DNA from: Pseudahrensia aquimaris
GTDB taxonomy: Bacteria > Pseudomonadota > Alphaproteobacteria > Rhizobiales > Rhizobiaceae
NCBI RefSeq assembly: GCF_042676045.1
Contig: NZ_JBHTJV010000010.1
Span: 145,207 to 209,206 of the forward strand
Direction of reading: 5' to 3'
DNA length: 64,000 nt
Positions 43,994-52,377 of the stretch are shown here, piece after piece. The position numbers were made by a program, and so were the translations under genes. Position 1 is the stretch's first letter; each line of letters begins with the position of its first letter. A model generated the notes under the pieces. That model saw only the letters and a list, made by a program, of their open reading frames with translations. It had not been told where the DNA came from and ran no database searches.

Positions 43994-44284
43994 ATGTTTG
44001 CGGTTCTCAATCTGATCAATACGGTTTTGACGCTCTATATTTATGTGATTTTTGCCATGGTCGTCATGTCGTGGCTGTTCGCGTTCAACGTCATCAACCC
44101 ACGCAACCAGTTTGTTGCCGCTGTCGATCGGGTTGTGAATGGGCTGACGGAACCTCTTCTGGCGCCCATTAGGCGCTTCATGCCGAATTTGGGCGGGATC
44201 GATATTTCGCCTATCTTGCTGCTGCTAGCGATTTTCTTCCTGAGAGACTTTATCTCGAAAGATCTGCCAAGATACCTGATGTAA
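43994..44284 (+). CDS. yggT: YggT-family membrane protein
   Basis: A 96-residue inner-membrane protein with two spans (LINTVLTLYIYVIFAMVVMSWL and ISPILLLLAIFFLRDF) and the family motif NPRNQFVAAVDRVVNGLTEPLLAPIRRFMP. YggT proteins are linked to osmotic tolerance and cell-division/envelope functions in several bacteria. A weak hairpin GCGTT/AACGC follows the stop at 44287. Confidence 0.92.
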   Translation: MFAVLNLINTVLTLYIYVIFAMVVMSWLFAFNVINPRNQFVAAVDRVVNGLTEPLLAPIRRFMPNLGGIDISPILLLLAIFFLRDFISKDLPRYLM

Positions 44285-44301
44285 ATGCGTTAAAAACGCG
44301 A

Positions 44302-44808
44302 TCAATTCCAGCAGAACGCAATTTTCTTGAGCGGCTTGTCGTCAAACGTCTCTGAGCCTTCCGCCAGATCTTGACCACCAGCATTGCGGTAGAATTCCAT
44401 TGCAGGGAAATTTTCTTCCAACACCCAAACGACCGCGCCCTTCATGCCGGAATTTATGAGTTCTTGCCGCGCAGCGAGAAACAGCTTTTTTCCAAGGCCA
44501 ACGCCTTGGTATTCCGGCAGAAGATATAGCTCATAAATCTCGCCGTCTTGCGGCAATGCCGAAACTCTGTTCGGGCCCAGCGTTGCATAACCAACGACCG
44601 TATCCTGGTCTTCAATCACCACAATACGTGTGGAATGACGGATGGCCCGCGCCCACCAGCTTTCATCGCGCCGAGCGATCATACGGTCCAAAGCCTTGTG
44701 TGGGATTATGCCGCTGTATGCCATTCGCCACGAATGGGCATGGACATTGGCTATGCCAGAAGCGTGATGCGGGGCCGCACGGCGGGCGTCTATCGATAGA
44801 ATCTTCAT
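44302..44808 (-). CDS. GNAT-family N-acetyltransferase
   Basis: A 168-residue acetyltransferase of the GNAT superfamily with the acetyl-CoA loop LLPEYQGVGLGKKLFLAARQEL (Q/RxxGxG/A motif) and the C-terminal motif WVLEENFPAMEFYRNAGGQ. The substrate is unknown. The start MKILSIDARRAAPHHASGI at 44808 is preferred because the upstream frame has no family content; no ribosome site is clear. Confidence 0.85.
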   Translation of the reverse strand: MKILSIDARRAAPHHASGIANVHAHSWRMAYSGIIPHKALDRMIARRDESWWARAIRHSTRIVVIEDQDTVVGYATLGPNRVSALPQDGEIYELYLLPEYQGVGLGKKLFLAARQELINSGMKGAVVWVLEENFPAMEFYRNAGGQDLAEGSETFDDKPLKKIAFCWN

Positions 44809-44984
44809 GAGGAGAAGGCTACTTAACGAATGATTCACCAACAAGGGCTGGAACGATTTCAAAGGTTAATTCGCACACCTAAACCGCTCGCCTGTTGAAA
44901 ACCTGTCGCCGCGTGACGTTTTCCTGATCGCGAAAGCCAATTCGGTGGTTCAATCTGCGGGAAACGAACACCGAGGCAGCCATT

Positions 44985-46205
44985 ATGAAACTGCGCGACA
45001 TTGAAACCTTTATCGTCGGCAATCCACCGCCATCCTTTGGTGGTCGCTATTTCTTGTTCGTCAAAGTCACCACCGATAACGGGATTGTCGGCTACGGCGA
45101 AATGTATGCAGCAAGCATCGGGCCGAAGGCGCAGGTAGCTGCTGCTGAAGACCTGTTCCACCGCCATGCGGCCGGCCAAAGCCCGTTTGACATTGAAATG
45201 CTGTTTCGCCGGTTTCATTCATCCGGCTTTTCTCAACGCCCCGATCCAACCGTCATGGGCGCGTTTTCCGCTATTGAAATGGCGTGTTGGGATATCGTCG
45301 GCAAAGCGCTGGAGAAACCCGTACACCAATTGCTCGGCGGCCTGGTGAACCCGCGCATCCGCACCTACACCTATCTCTATCCCGACGAGAGCCAAGACCC
45401 GGCGACGTTTTACAACGATCCAGATCTGTCCGCCGAACGCGCAGCAGTGTACCAGAAGCAGGGCTTTACAGCGCTTAAGTTTGATCCCGCTGGCCCCTAT
45501 ACGATCAACGATCCGCACCAACCTGCAATGATCGACCTCGACCGCTCCGAGCGCTTCTGTAAGGCGATCCGCGAAGCCGTGGGCACGAAGGCTGACCTGC
45601 TGTTCGGCACCCACGGCCAGTTTACGCCTTCAGGCGCAATCCGCATGGCGCAGCGTCTGGCACCCTATGAGCCGCTTTGGTTTGAGGAGCCGACGCCGCC
45701 GGAATTGCCGGAAGAAATGGCCAAAGTGGCCCGCGCCTCCAAAGTGCCGATTGCTACGGGCGAGCGATTGACCACCAAATACGAATTCGCCCGCGTTCTG
45801 GCCTGCGGCGCAGCTTCGATCTTGCAGCCTGCTTTAGGACGGGCAGGCGGTATTCTGGAGGGCAAGAAAATCGCGGCATTAGCAGAGGTGCATTACGCGG
45901 AGATCGCGCCGCATCTTTATTGCGGGCCTATTGAAGCACTGGCGAACATTCAGCTCGCGGCCTGCATCCCAAACTTCCTCATTCTGGAGGCCATACAGAC
46001 TTTCGGCGGTTTCCACGCTGAACTTCTCGACCACCCAATCCAGTGGGAAGACGGTCACGTGATCCCATCAACGCGACCCGGGCTGGGCCACAACCTCAAC
46101 GAAGATGTTGCCCGCGCAAACCCATATGATGGCGACCGCCTGCACTTGGAGATGCAGGACACGCCTTACAATTATTCATCAGAAAACCGCTTTGCCGGGG
46201 GCTGA
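44985..46205 (+). CDS. enolase-superfamily dehydratase (mandelate racemase/muconate lactonizing group)
   Basis: A 406-residue enzyme with an N-terminal capping domain (MKLRDIETFIVGNPPPSFGG) and a TIM-barrel. Visible elements: LKFDPAG, WFEEPTPPELPEEM (Glu ligand), ATGERL (second Glu ligand), and HLYCGPIEALANIQLAACI near the C-terminal His. The usual first metal-ligand Asp region reads FGTHGQF, with His but no obvious Asp, so the subgroup is not the classical one. The product is probably a sugar-acid dehydration product or a lactone. A 3-hydroxyisobutyrate-dehydrogenase-like gene follows 21 bases later, suggesting one pathway. Confidence 0.88.
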   Translation: MKLRDIETFIVGNPPPSFGGRYFLFVKVTTDNGIVGYGEMYAASIGPKAQVAAAEDLFHRHAAGQSPFDIEMLFRRFHSSGFSQRPDPTVMGAFSAIEMACWDIVGKALEKPVHQLLGGLVNPRIRTYTYLYPDESQDPATFYNDPDLSAERAAVYQKQGFTALKFDPAGPYTINDPHQPAMIDLDRSERFCKAIREAVGTKADLLFGTHGQFTPSGAIRMAQRLAPYEPLWFEEPTPPELPEEMAKVARASKVPIATGERLTTKYEFARVLACGAASILQPALGRAGGILEGKKIAALAEVHYAEIAPHLYCGPIEALANIQLAACIPNFLILEAIQTFGGFHAELLDHPIQWEDGHVIPSTRPGLGHNLNEDVARANPYDGDRLHLEMQDTPYNYSSENRFAGG

Positions 46206-46226
46206 GCAAACACCGAGGACACGTCC

Positions 46227-47195
46227 ATGAAAGTTGGCTTTATCGGCCTTGGCAATGTCGGCGCGAAACTTGCCGGATCGCTGCTGCGCAACGGTTTTGA
46301 CACCACAGTGCGCGATCTCGACAAGACAGCCGCACAGGCCTTTCTCGATGCCGGTGCGAGCTGGGCGGAAAGCCCCAAGGCGATGATGGAGGTTTGCGAT
46401 CTCGTCATCACATGCCTGCCATCGCCCAAGGCGGTGAGCGCGGTGATGGAAGGCGAGGATGGGATTCTGCAAGCCATGGGCGCAGGCAAAATCTGGGCTG
46501 AAATGTCGACCAACGATGTGGAAGAGGTCAAACGCCTCGCCGCATTGGTGGAAGCCAAGGGCGGCTCCGCTATAGAATGCCCCGTATCCGGCGGATGCCA
46601 CAGAGCGGCCACAGGAAATATCTCGATATTCGCTGGCGGTGATCGCGCCACTTTCGAGCGCATGTTGCCACTGCTCACGACACTGGGCCGCCGGGTTTTG
46701 CACACAGGTGAAATCGGCACGGCGTCAACGCTAAAAGTGATGACCAATTATCTTGCCACCGCAAACCTGCTGACAATGTGTGAAGCGATGGTGACGATGA
46801 AAGCGGCAGGCATGGACATGGCGACAACCTACGAGGCCATCACCATTTCGTCTGGCACGTCCTTTGTCGCTGAGACGGAAGGTCAGGTGATCTTGAACGG
46901 TTCGCGCGATATTTCCTTCACGATGGACCTTGTGAAAAAAGATATCGGCCTGTTTCAAGAAATCGCTGAACGCCACGATGTCCCGCTCGAAATATCGCCG
47001 CTGATGGTGGAACTGTTTGACGATGGCATCGCCCGCTACGGCCCGCGCGAACTGTCACCAAACATCATCCGCAGGCTTGAAGACGCGACCGGCTTGTCGA
47101 TCCTAGCTGATGGCTTTCCTGCTGAAATGACGGATGATGAGCCGGAAGCGCAGGGGTATGAAGTGGTTCCACGTGGGGGTGCGCGGCGTGCTTAG
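46227..47195 (+). CDS. 3-hydroxyisobutyrate dehydrogenase-like NAD(P) oxidoreductase
   Basis: A 322-residue beta-hydroxyacid dehydrogenase. The N-terminal Rossmann motif is VGFIGLGNVGAKLAGSLLRNG. The substrate motif ECPVSGGCHRAATGNISIFAGG carries the conserved DxPVSGG-like signature, and the catalytic Lys region is STLKVMTNYLATANLLTMCEA. It could act on 3-hydroxyisobutyrate, tartronate semialdehyde or a related acid. It is co-transcribed with the enolase-superfamily enzyme. Its 3' end overlaps the next GNAT gene by 38 bases. Confidence 0.9.
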   Translation: MKVGFIGLGNVGAKLAGSLLRNGFDTTVRDLDKTAAQAFLDAGASWAESPKAMMEVCDLVITCLPSPKAVSAVMEGEDGILQAMGAGKIWAEMSTNDVEEVKRLAALVEAKGGSAIECPVSGGCHRAATGNISIFAGGDRATFERMLPLLTTLGRRVLHTGEIGTASTLKVMTNYLATANLLTMCEAMVTMKAAGMDMATTYEAITISSGTSFVAETEGQVILNGSRDISFTMDLVKKDIGLFQEIAERHDVPLEISPLMVELFDDGIARYGPRELSPNIIRRLEDATGLSILADGFPAEMTDDEPEAQGYEVVPRGGARRA

Positions 47196-47667
47196 TTTTC
47201 TTCAACTGCACCGCAGCAATGTGGACGCATTGGGCGGCCTGACTATTGCGGCTTCGCAACAGCACTTGTTGGCCCCCAATTCCGAATGGATCGCACAGGC
47301 TGCGTTCAATCCTGAGTCGATCACATTTGGCGTATTTCAAGATCATGACCAGAAGGAAGTTGGAATGATCTCACTGATCGACCCGCGGTTGGTGCATGAA
47401 GAAGAAGATTTAGAGCATTTCCAGCAGGGCTGCCTGTATGTCTGGAGGCTGATGATCGCAGACAAATTTCAAGGTAAAGGTTACGGCAAACTCTCCATCG
47501 AATTTGCCCAGGCTTACGCAAAGGCTATTGGTTTGGGCGGTGTTTCGCTCACAACGATGGATAAAGAAAAAGATAACGCGTTGCCGTTTTACCAACGCCT
47601 GGGTTTTCAGCCGACCGGCCGTCGTCTTGATGATGAAATCGAATTAATATGGCGGCAGACCGGCTAA
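47158..47667 (+). CDS. GNAT-family N-acetyltransferase
   Basis: A 169-residue acetyltransferase. The GNAT domain starts at FLQLHRSNVDALGGLT and has the acetyl-CoA site LMIADKFQGKGYGKLSIEFAQ and the C-terminal motif NALPFYQRLGFQPTGRRLDDEI, resembling spermidine/aminoglycoside-type acetyltransferases. The start is uncertain: ATG 47158 overlaps the previous gene by 38 bases, and GTG codons at 47179 and 47188 are alternatives. The stop abuts that of the convergent choV. Confidence 0.82.
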   Translation: MKWFHVGVRGVLSFLQLHRSNVDALGGLTIAASQQHLLAPNSEWIAQAAFNPESITFGVFQDHDQKEVGMISLIDPRLVHEEEDLEHFQQGCLYVWRLMIADKFQGKGYGKLSIEFAQAYAKAIGLGGVSLTTMDKEKDNALPFYQRLGFQPTGRRLDDEIELIWRQTG

Positions 47668-48735
47668 CTATTTAGCCAAGGCCAACATCACATCGTCGCC
47701 TGAGATCCTGCCTACTGCGCGTCCATTTTCCTCAATGATGACCGGATTGCCGGTTGTCACGAGTGCGGTCATTAAGGCTTGCAGAGGCGTGTCCGTCGCG
47801 GCGCGAGCGATGTCGCCCTTCTTCAATGGTCCATGAATTCCTTTCGCGGCCTTGGGCATGGCGGTGCGCTTGCGGACGACGATTTCCGCCGCTGTTAGCA
47901 CCGATAGCGGGTTCATATGAGCGACGAATTCCGCGACATACCCGGTTGCCGGATTGAGGATGATTTCTTGAGCTGTGCCTGTCTGGATAATGCGTCCGCC
48001 TTCCATAATGGCGATGCGGTTGCCGATTTTTAGCGCCTCATCAAGATCGTGCGAGACGAAAATGATCGTGCGCTTTAGCCGCTCTTGAAGGTCCAGTAGG
48101 TCGTCTTGCAGCTTGTCGCGGATCAGCGGATCAAGCGCTGAAAACGGTTCGTCCATCAGCAAAATGGGTGCGTCCGTGGCGAAGGCACGTGCGAGGCCGA
48201 CTCGCTGCTGCATTCCGCCGGACAATTCAGATATCAGCCGGTCGCCCCAATCGGAAAGACCAACCAATTCGAGTTGCTCGTCCACCTTTTGTTGCCGCTC
48301 GCCCAAGCCAACGCCAGCGATCTCCAATCCAAAACCAACATTGTCTCGTACTGTGCGCCAAGGCAGAAGGCCGAATTGCTGAAACACCATCGCAACGCGT
48401 GTCTGGCGCAGCTTGCGCAGGGTGGCGCGGTCGCACGATTGCGGATTGACGGTCGATCCGTCCTCCATGCGCACCAATGCCTCGCCGCGAATAACAGGAT
48501 TCAGGCCATTCACTGCCCGCAGCAGAGTTGACTTACCGGAGCCTGATAGGCCCATTAGCACGACGATTTCGCCGACATTCACATCCAGCGAGCATCCTGC
48601 CACGCCGAGCACTTGGCCGGTTTGTTCCTGTATTTCCGGTCGGGTGAGCCCTTGGTCGATCAGTGGCAGCGCCTGCTTTGGTTTATCGCCGAAAACAATG
48701 TCGACGCCACGAAAGGAAACGATGGGATCGCTCAT
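47668..48735 (-). CDS. choV: choline ABC transporter ATP-binding protein
   Basis: A 355-residue ATPase of the glycine betaine/proline/choline (ProV-like) uptake family. Walker A is GLSGSGKSTLLRAVNG, signature ELSGGMQQRVGLARA and Walker B PILLMDEPFSALDPLIR. A C-terminal CBS-like regulatory part follows (ALMTALVTTGNPVIIEENGR). It overlaps choW by ATGA (48732-48735). It works with choW and choX to import choline for glycine betaine synthesis. Confidence 0.92.
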   Translation of the reverse strand: MSDPIVSFRGVDIVFGDKPKQALPLIDQGLTRPEIQEQTGQVLGVAGCSLDVNVGEIVVLMGLSGSGKSTLLRAVNGLNPVIRGEALVRMEDGSTVNPQSCDRATLRKLRQTRVAMVFQQFGLLPWRTVRDNVGFGLEIAGVGLGERQQKVDEQLELVGLSDWGDRLISELSGGMQQRVGLARAFATDAPILLMDEPFSALDPLIRDKLQDDLLDLQERLKRTIIFVSHDLDEALKIGNRIAIMEGGRIIQTGTAQEIILNPATGYVAEFVAHMNPLSVLTAAEIVVRKRTAMPKAAKGIHGPLKKGDIARAATDTPLQALMTALVTTGNPVIIEENGRAVGRISGDDVMLALAK

Positions 48736-49568
48736 GCCTTCTCGCTCCGGCGCAACAGGCGGTCAAGAATGATGGCGACGACCACAATGACAATCCCTGC
48801 CTCAAAGCCAAGCCCGATATTCACCGTGTTCAACGCCCTCACAATTGGTATGCCGAGGCCATCGGCGCCAACAAGCGCGGCGATCACCACCATGGAAAGC
48901 GACAGCATGATCGTCTGGGTCAAGCCGGCCATGATTTGCGGCATGGCCGAGGGTAATTCCACCTTCCACAGCAATTGCGTGCCGGATGCGCCAAAGGCCT
49001 GCCCAGCTTCGATCATCGCTTTGGGTGTCGACGAAATGCCCAATTGGGTTAGCCGGATGGGTGCAGGAATGACGAACACAACGGTAGCCACCAGACCCGG
49101 CACCATGCCCAGGCCGAAGAAAATGATCGCGGGAATGAGATAGACAAAAGTCGGCAGCGTTTGCATCAGGTCAAGCACGGGTCGCGCAAACGCATAGGCG
49201 CGGGGGCGGTGGGCGAGATAGATGCCAACGGGAACACCTATCGCCATGCACACCAGCGCAGATGCAAGAACCAGCGTCAACGTCTCCGTTGTTTCTTCCC
49301 AATAGCCCTGGTTGATGATGAACAGAAATCCGAGTGCTGTCAGAAGAACCATCCAGATGGAACGGTGCAACAACCAAGCTGCCAAACAAAACGCTGCGAC
49401 CACAATGAGCGCGGGTGGCGTTTGCAGCACCGCGAGAATGAGTGCGATCACTCCTTCCAGCACGCTCTCAATGGCATCAAAAACAAAGGCCGCGTTGTCA
49501 GTGAGCCAGTCGACCCCATCGCGAGCCCAACGGCCAACGGGTATCTTGTTGTCGGTCAACCAGTCCAT
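48732..49568 (-). CDS. choW: choline ABC transporter permease
   Basis: A 278-residue permease with about six membrane spans (PALIVVAAFCLAAWLLH, IWMVLLTALGFLFIINQ, FVYLIPAIIFFGLGMVPGLV) and the EAA-like loop EAGQAFGASGTQLLWKVELPSAMPQI. The ATG at 49568 follows a GGAG ribosome site; an in-frame longer start at 49631 lacks one. It lies between choX and choV in the order typical for rhizobial choXWV. Confidence 0.92.
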   Translation of the reverse strand: MDWLTDNKIPVGRWARDGVDWLTDNAAFVFDAIESVLEGVIALILAVLQTPPALIVVAAFCLAAWLLHRSIWMVLLTALGFLFIINQGYWEETTETLTLVLASALVCMAIGVPVGIYLAHRPRAYAFARPVLDLMQTLPTFVYLIPAIIFFGLGMVPGLVATVVFVIPAPIRLTQLGISSTPKAMIEAGQAFGASGTQLLWKVELPSAMPQIMAGLTQTIMLSLSMVVIAALVGADGLGIPIVRALNTVNIGLGFEAGIVIVVVAIILDRLLRRSEKA

Positions 49569-49668
49569 AAAAACTCCGCCCCTTTTCGCTTTCAGCTTTA
49601 TGTCACGATGATCATTGGCGAAAAACCCCACCGGCGTATTTGTTGGTGAGCAAAGCTTTGATCAAACG

Positions 49669-49700
49669 AAAAAGGCCACACCTTGCGGCGTGGCCTTTTT
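49669..49700 (-). terminator. intra-operon hairpin between choX and choW
   Basis: Perfect 11-bp arms AAAAAGGCCAC / GTGGCCTTTTT with a 10-base loop. Because the arms carry A and T runs it can act on either strand. It is placed to reduce transcription of choWV relative to the binding protein choX. Confidence 0.8.
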
Positions 49701-49724
49701 GAGCAAGTGGATTGGTGAAGGGCC

Positions 49725-50669
49725 TTACATGCCCAGCATTTTCTTCACAGCTGCGTTAGCGTCGCCGCCATCAACGGTTTTCACACCCTCAACCCATGAC
49801 ATCACGGTGTCAGGATTCTTCTTCATCCACGCAAGAGCGGCTGCTGGCGGCTCCGTGCCATCGTTCAAAATCGCGCCCATGATCTCGTTCTCCATCGCGA
49901 GCGAAAATTTCAGGTTTTTCAGCAAAGCGCCGACGTTAGAGCATTTCTCAGTGTAGCCAGCGGTCGTGTTTGTATACACTGTTGCACCACCAAGATTGGG
50001 TCCGAAGAAGTCGTCACCGCCTTCAAGATACCCCATTTCGAAATTTGCGTTCATCGGATGCGGTTCCCATCCCAAAAAGATGATCGGCTCGTCTCGTTTT
50101 GCTGCCCGCGCCACTTGCGCCAGCATGCCCGCCTCGGACGATTCCACAACCTCAAAGCCTTTCAGCCCGAAGGCGTCTTTGTCGATCATATCCTGAATGA
50201 TCCGGTTCCCATCGTTGCCCGGTTCGATGCCGTATATTTTGCCCTCTAAATGGTCCTTGTGCTGGGCGATATCGGCGAACGTCTTGATGCCCATATCCAT
50301 AGCCTTCTTGTTGACGGCGAGTGTGTATTTCGCGCCTTCAAGATTTTCGCGCACCGTGTCGACAGTTCCTTCGTCACGGTATTTGGCAATATCGCCTTCC
50401 ATCGTCGGCATCCAGTTGCCAAGGAAGACATCAACATCGCCTTTAGCCAGCGAAACATATGTGACCGGAACGGAGAGCACTTTGATGTCGGTCTCATAAC
50501 CGAGCGCTTGCAGCACGTTGGTGGTTGCCGCAGTTGTGGCGGTGATGTCGGTCCAGCCCACATCAGAGAATGTAACAGTCTTGCAGCTTGCATCTTCGGC
50601 GAAGGCTTGCGTGGCCAGCGACGTGGCCAATGCGGCGGCCAAGGTTATGGATTTGAAGAGTTTTGACAT
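49725..50669 (-). CDS. choX: choline ABC transporter substrate-binding protein
   Basis: A 314-residue periplasmic binding protein with a signal peptide (KSITLAAALATSLATQAFA) and an OpuAC/ProX-like domain (VTFSDVGWTDITATTAATTN, GDVDVFLGNWMPTMEGDI, IIFLGWEPHPMNANFEMGY). The Trp/Tyr-rich positions fit the aromatic cage that binds quaternary ammonium compounds. It is the first gene of the minus-strand choXWV group, divergent from betC. Confidence 0.92.
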   Translation of the reverse strand: MSKLFKSITLAAALATSLATQAFAEDASCKTVTFSDVGWTDITATTAATTNVLQALGYETDIKVLSVPVTYVSLAKGDVDVFLGNWMPTMEGDIAKYRDEGTVDTVRENLEGAKYTLAVNKKAMDMGIKTFADIAQHKDHLEGKIYGIEPGNDGNRIIQDMIDKDAFGLKGFEVVESSEAGMLAQVARAAKRDEPIIFLGWEPHPMNANFEMGYLEGGDDFFGPNLGGATVYTNTTAGYTEKCSNVGALLKNLKFSLAMENEIMGAILNDGTEPPAAALAWMKKNPDTVMSWVEGVKTVDGGDANAAVKKMLGM

Positions 50670-50690
50670 GCGAGTCTCCCGTGTGAGCGA

Positions 50691-50707
50691 ACAGCTTTTG
50701 CAGCTGT
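50691..50707. promoter_or_regulatory. inverted repeat in the choX-betC divergent region
   Basis: Arms ACAGCT / AGCTGT separated by 5 bases within the 166-base gap between divergent choX and betC. It could be an operator for a BetI-type or other regulator; no regulator gene is in the window. No clear promoter boxes were assigned. Confidence 0.35.
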
Positions 50708-50835
50708 CTCTTTTGTTGAAATCACAGGAAAGCGGATAAAGTGCGCACGATCAAGGTACTTCACGAACGCGCTGGCTTATCGAACTTCCGATTGAATCCT
50801 AGGCCATTCCCCAATAGTTTCCGCTGGGGGCAACA

Positions 50836-52377
50836 ATGGGGCGCAAGGCAATGGTTAAACAGCCGAACTTTCTGATTTTCATGGTCGACCAATTGAACGG
50901 CACGCTGTTCGATGGCGGTAAGCCTGCGGACTTTTTGCATGCGCCAAATCTGCGAAAGCTGTTTGATGAAGGCGTTGGCTTTTCCAGTCATTACTGCGCC
51001 AGCCCGCTCTGCGCCCCGTCGCGTGCAGCGTTTATGTCTGGCCTGCTGCCGAGCCGGACCGGCTGCTATGACAACGCGGCAGAGTTCCCCTCCAGCTTCC
51101 CAACTTTCGCGCATCACCTGCGCCGCGCCGGATACCGCACCACGCTTTCGGGCAAGATGCATTTTGTTGGCCCCGACCAACTCCACGGTTTCGAACACCG
51201 CCCCACGACGGACGTTTATCCTGCCGATTTTGGCTGGACGCCGGACTGGACGAAACCCGATGAGCGCATTGATTGGTGGTATCACAACCTTGGCTCGGTC
51301 ACGACAGCGGGCGTGGCTGAGACGACCAATCAGTTGGAATATGATGACGAAGTTGCCTTCCACGCGCGCCAAGCGCTGCATCAGATGTCGCGAGAGCGAG
51401 ACAAGCCGTTTTGCCTCACGGTCTCCTTCACCCATCCGCATGATCCGTACGTGACGCGCCACAAATACTGGGATCTATATCCTGAAGATAAAATGCCCCC
51501 GCTGGCCGTTCCTGCCGTGCCATACAAGGAGCAAGACGCCCATTCAAAGCGCCTGCTGGATATGTCCGATTGGCGCAATTTTGAAACGGGCCACCAGAAA
51601 ATCATCGACAGCCGCCGCGCATATTTTGGCAATATTTCTTATCTTGATGAATTGATCGGCGGCATCCTAGAGACGCTGAAGGCCTGCGACTATGATGACG
51701 ACACGATCATTCTCTTTCTCTCAGACCATGGTGACATGCTGGGCGAACGAGGACTGTGGTTCAAGATGAGCTTCTTTGAAGGCTCTTCTCGCGTGCCGCT
51801 GTTGATCCATGCGCCCAAGCGTTTCAAGCCGACTACTATTGCCGAGCCATCCAGCAATCTTGACGTTTTCCCCACACTGGTCGACTTGGCGGGCTTGGAA
51901 GTGCCAAATGAAATCGACGGCATGTCGCTTCTGCCTACACTCGAGGGCAAGGGCGAGAGCCGTCAAATCATCATCGAATACGCCGCCGAAGGTTCCATTG
52001 CGCCGATGGTCATGTTGCGAGAAGGGGCCATGAAACTGACCGTCTGCCCCGTCGATGAAGACCAGTTGTTCGATATGGAAAAAGATCCGCTTGAGCTGAC
52101 CAATCTGGCGCAGGATCCGGCCTACAGCGAAACGCTCGCGGCGATGCGGGCCGTGATCGACAGCGCCTACGATTTTGATGCTTTCAACGACGATGTTATT
52201 GCCAGCCAGCAGCGGCGGCTTGTTGTTTATGATGCGCTGCGCAATGGGTCGTATTACCCGTGGGACCACCAACCGCTACAACTCGCGTCGGAACGGTACA
52301 TGCGAAACCACAAGGATTTGAACGTGCTGGAGGCCAATGCCCGATACCCGAAATTTGATGAGGGAAATAAGACATGA
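50836..52377 (+). CDS. betC: choline-sulfatase
   Basis: A 513-residue type I sulfatase that hydrolyses choline-O-sulfate to choline and sulfate. The sulfatase signature CAPSRAAFMSGLLPSR (Cys becomes formylglycine) follows NFLIFMVDQLNGTLFDGG at the N-terminus; LFLSDHGDMLGERGLWFK and SRVPLLIHAPKRF complete the active-site region. The C-terminal ending with YYPWDHQPLQLASERYMRNH is typical of BetC. Starts at 50836 (GGGGG upstream) or 50851 are both possible. It overlaps betA by ATGA, so released choline feeds directly into oxidation. Confidence 0.94.
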   Translation: MGRKAMVKQPNFLIFMVDQLNGTLFDGGKPADFLHAPNLRKLFDEGVGFSSHYCASPLCAPSRAAFMSGLLPSRTGCYDNAAEFPSSFPTFAHHLRRAGYRTTLSGKMHFVGPDQLHGFEHRPTTDVYPADFGWTPDWTKPDERIDWWYHNLGSVTTAGVAETTNQLEYDDEVAFHARQALHQMSRERDKPFCLTVSFTHPHDPYVTRHKYWDLYPEDKMPPLAVPAVPYKEQDAHSKRLLDMSDWRNFETGHQKIIDSRRAYFGNISYLDELIGGILETLKACDYDDDTIILFLSDHGDMLGERGLWFKMSFFEGSSRVPLLIHAPKRFKPTTIAEPSSNLDVFPTLVDLAGLEVPNEIDGMSLLPTLEGKGESRQIIIEYAAEGSIAPMVMLREGAMKLTVCPVDEDQLFDMEKDPLELTNLAQDPAYSETLAAMRAVIDSAYDFDAFNDDVIASQQRRLVVYDALRNGSYYPWDHQPLQLASERYMRNHKDLNVLEANARYPKFDEGNKT

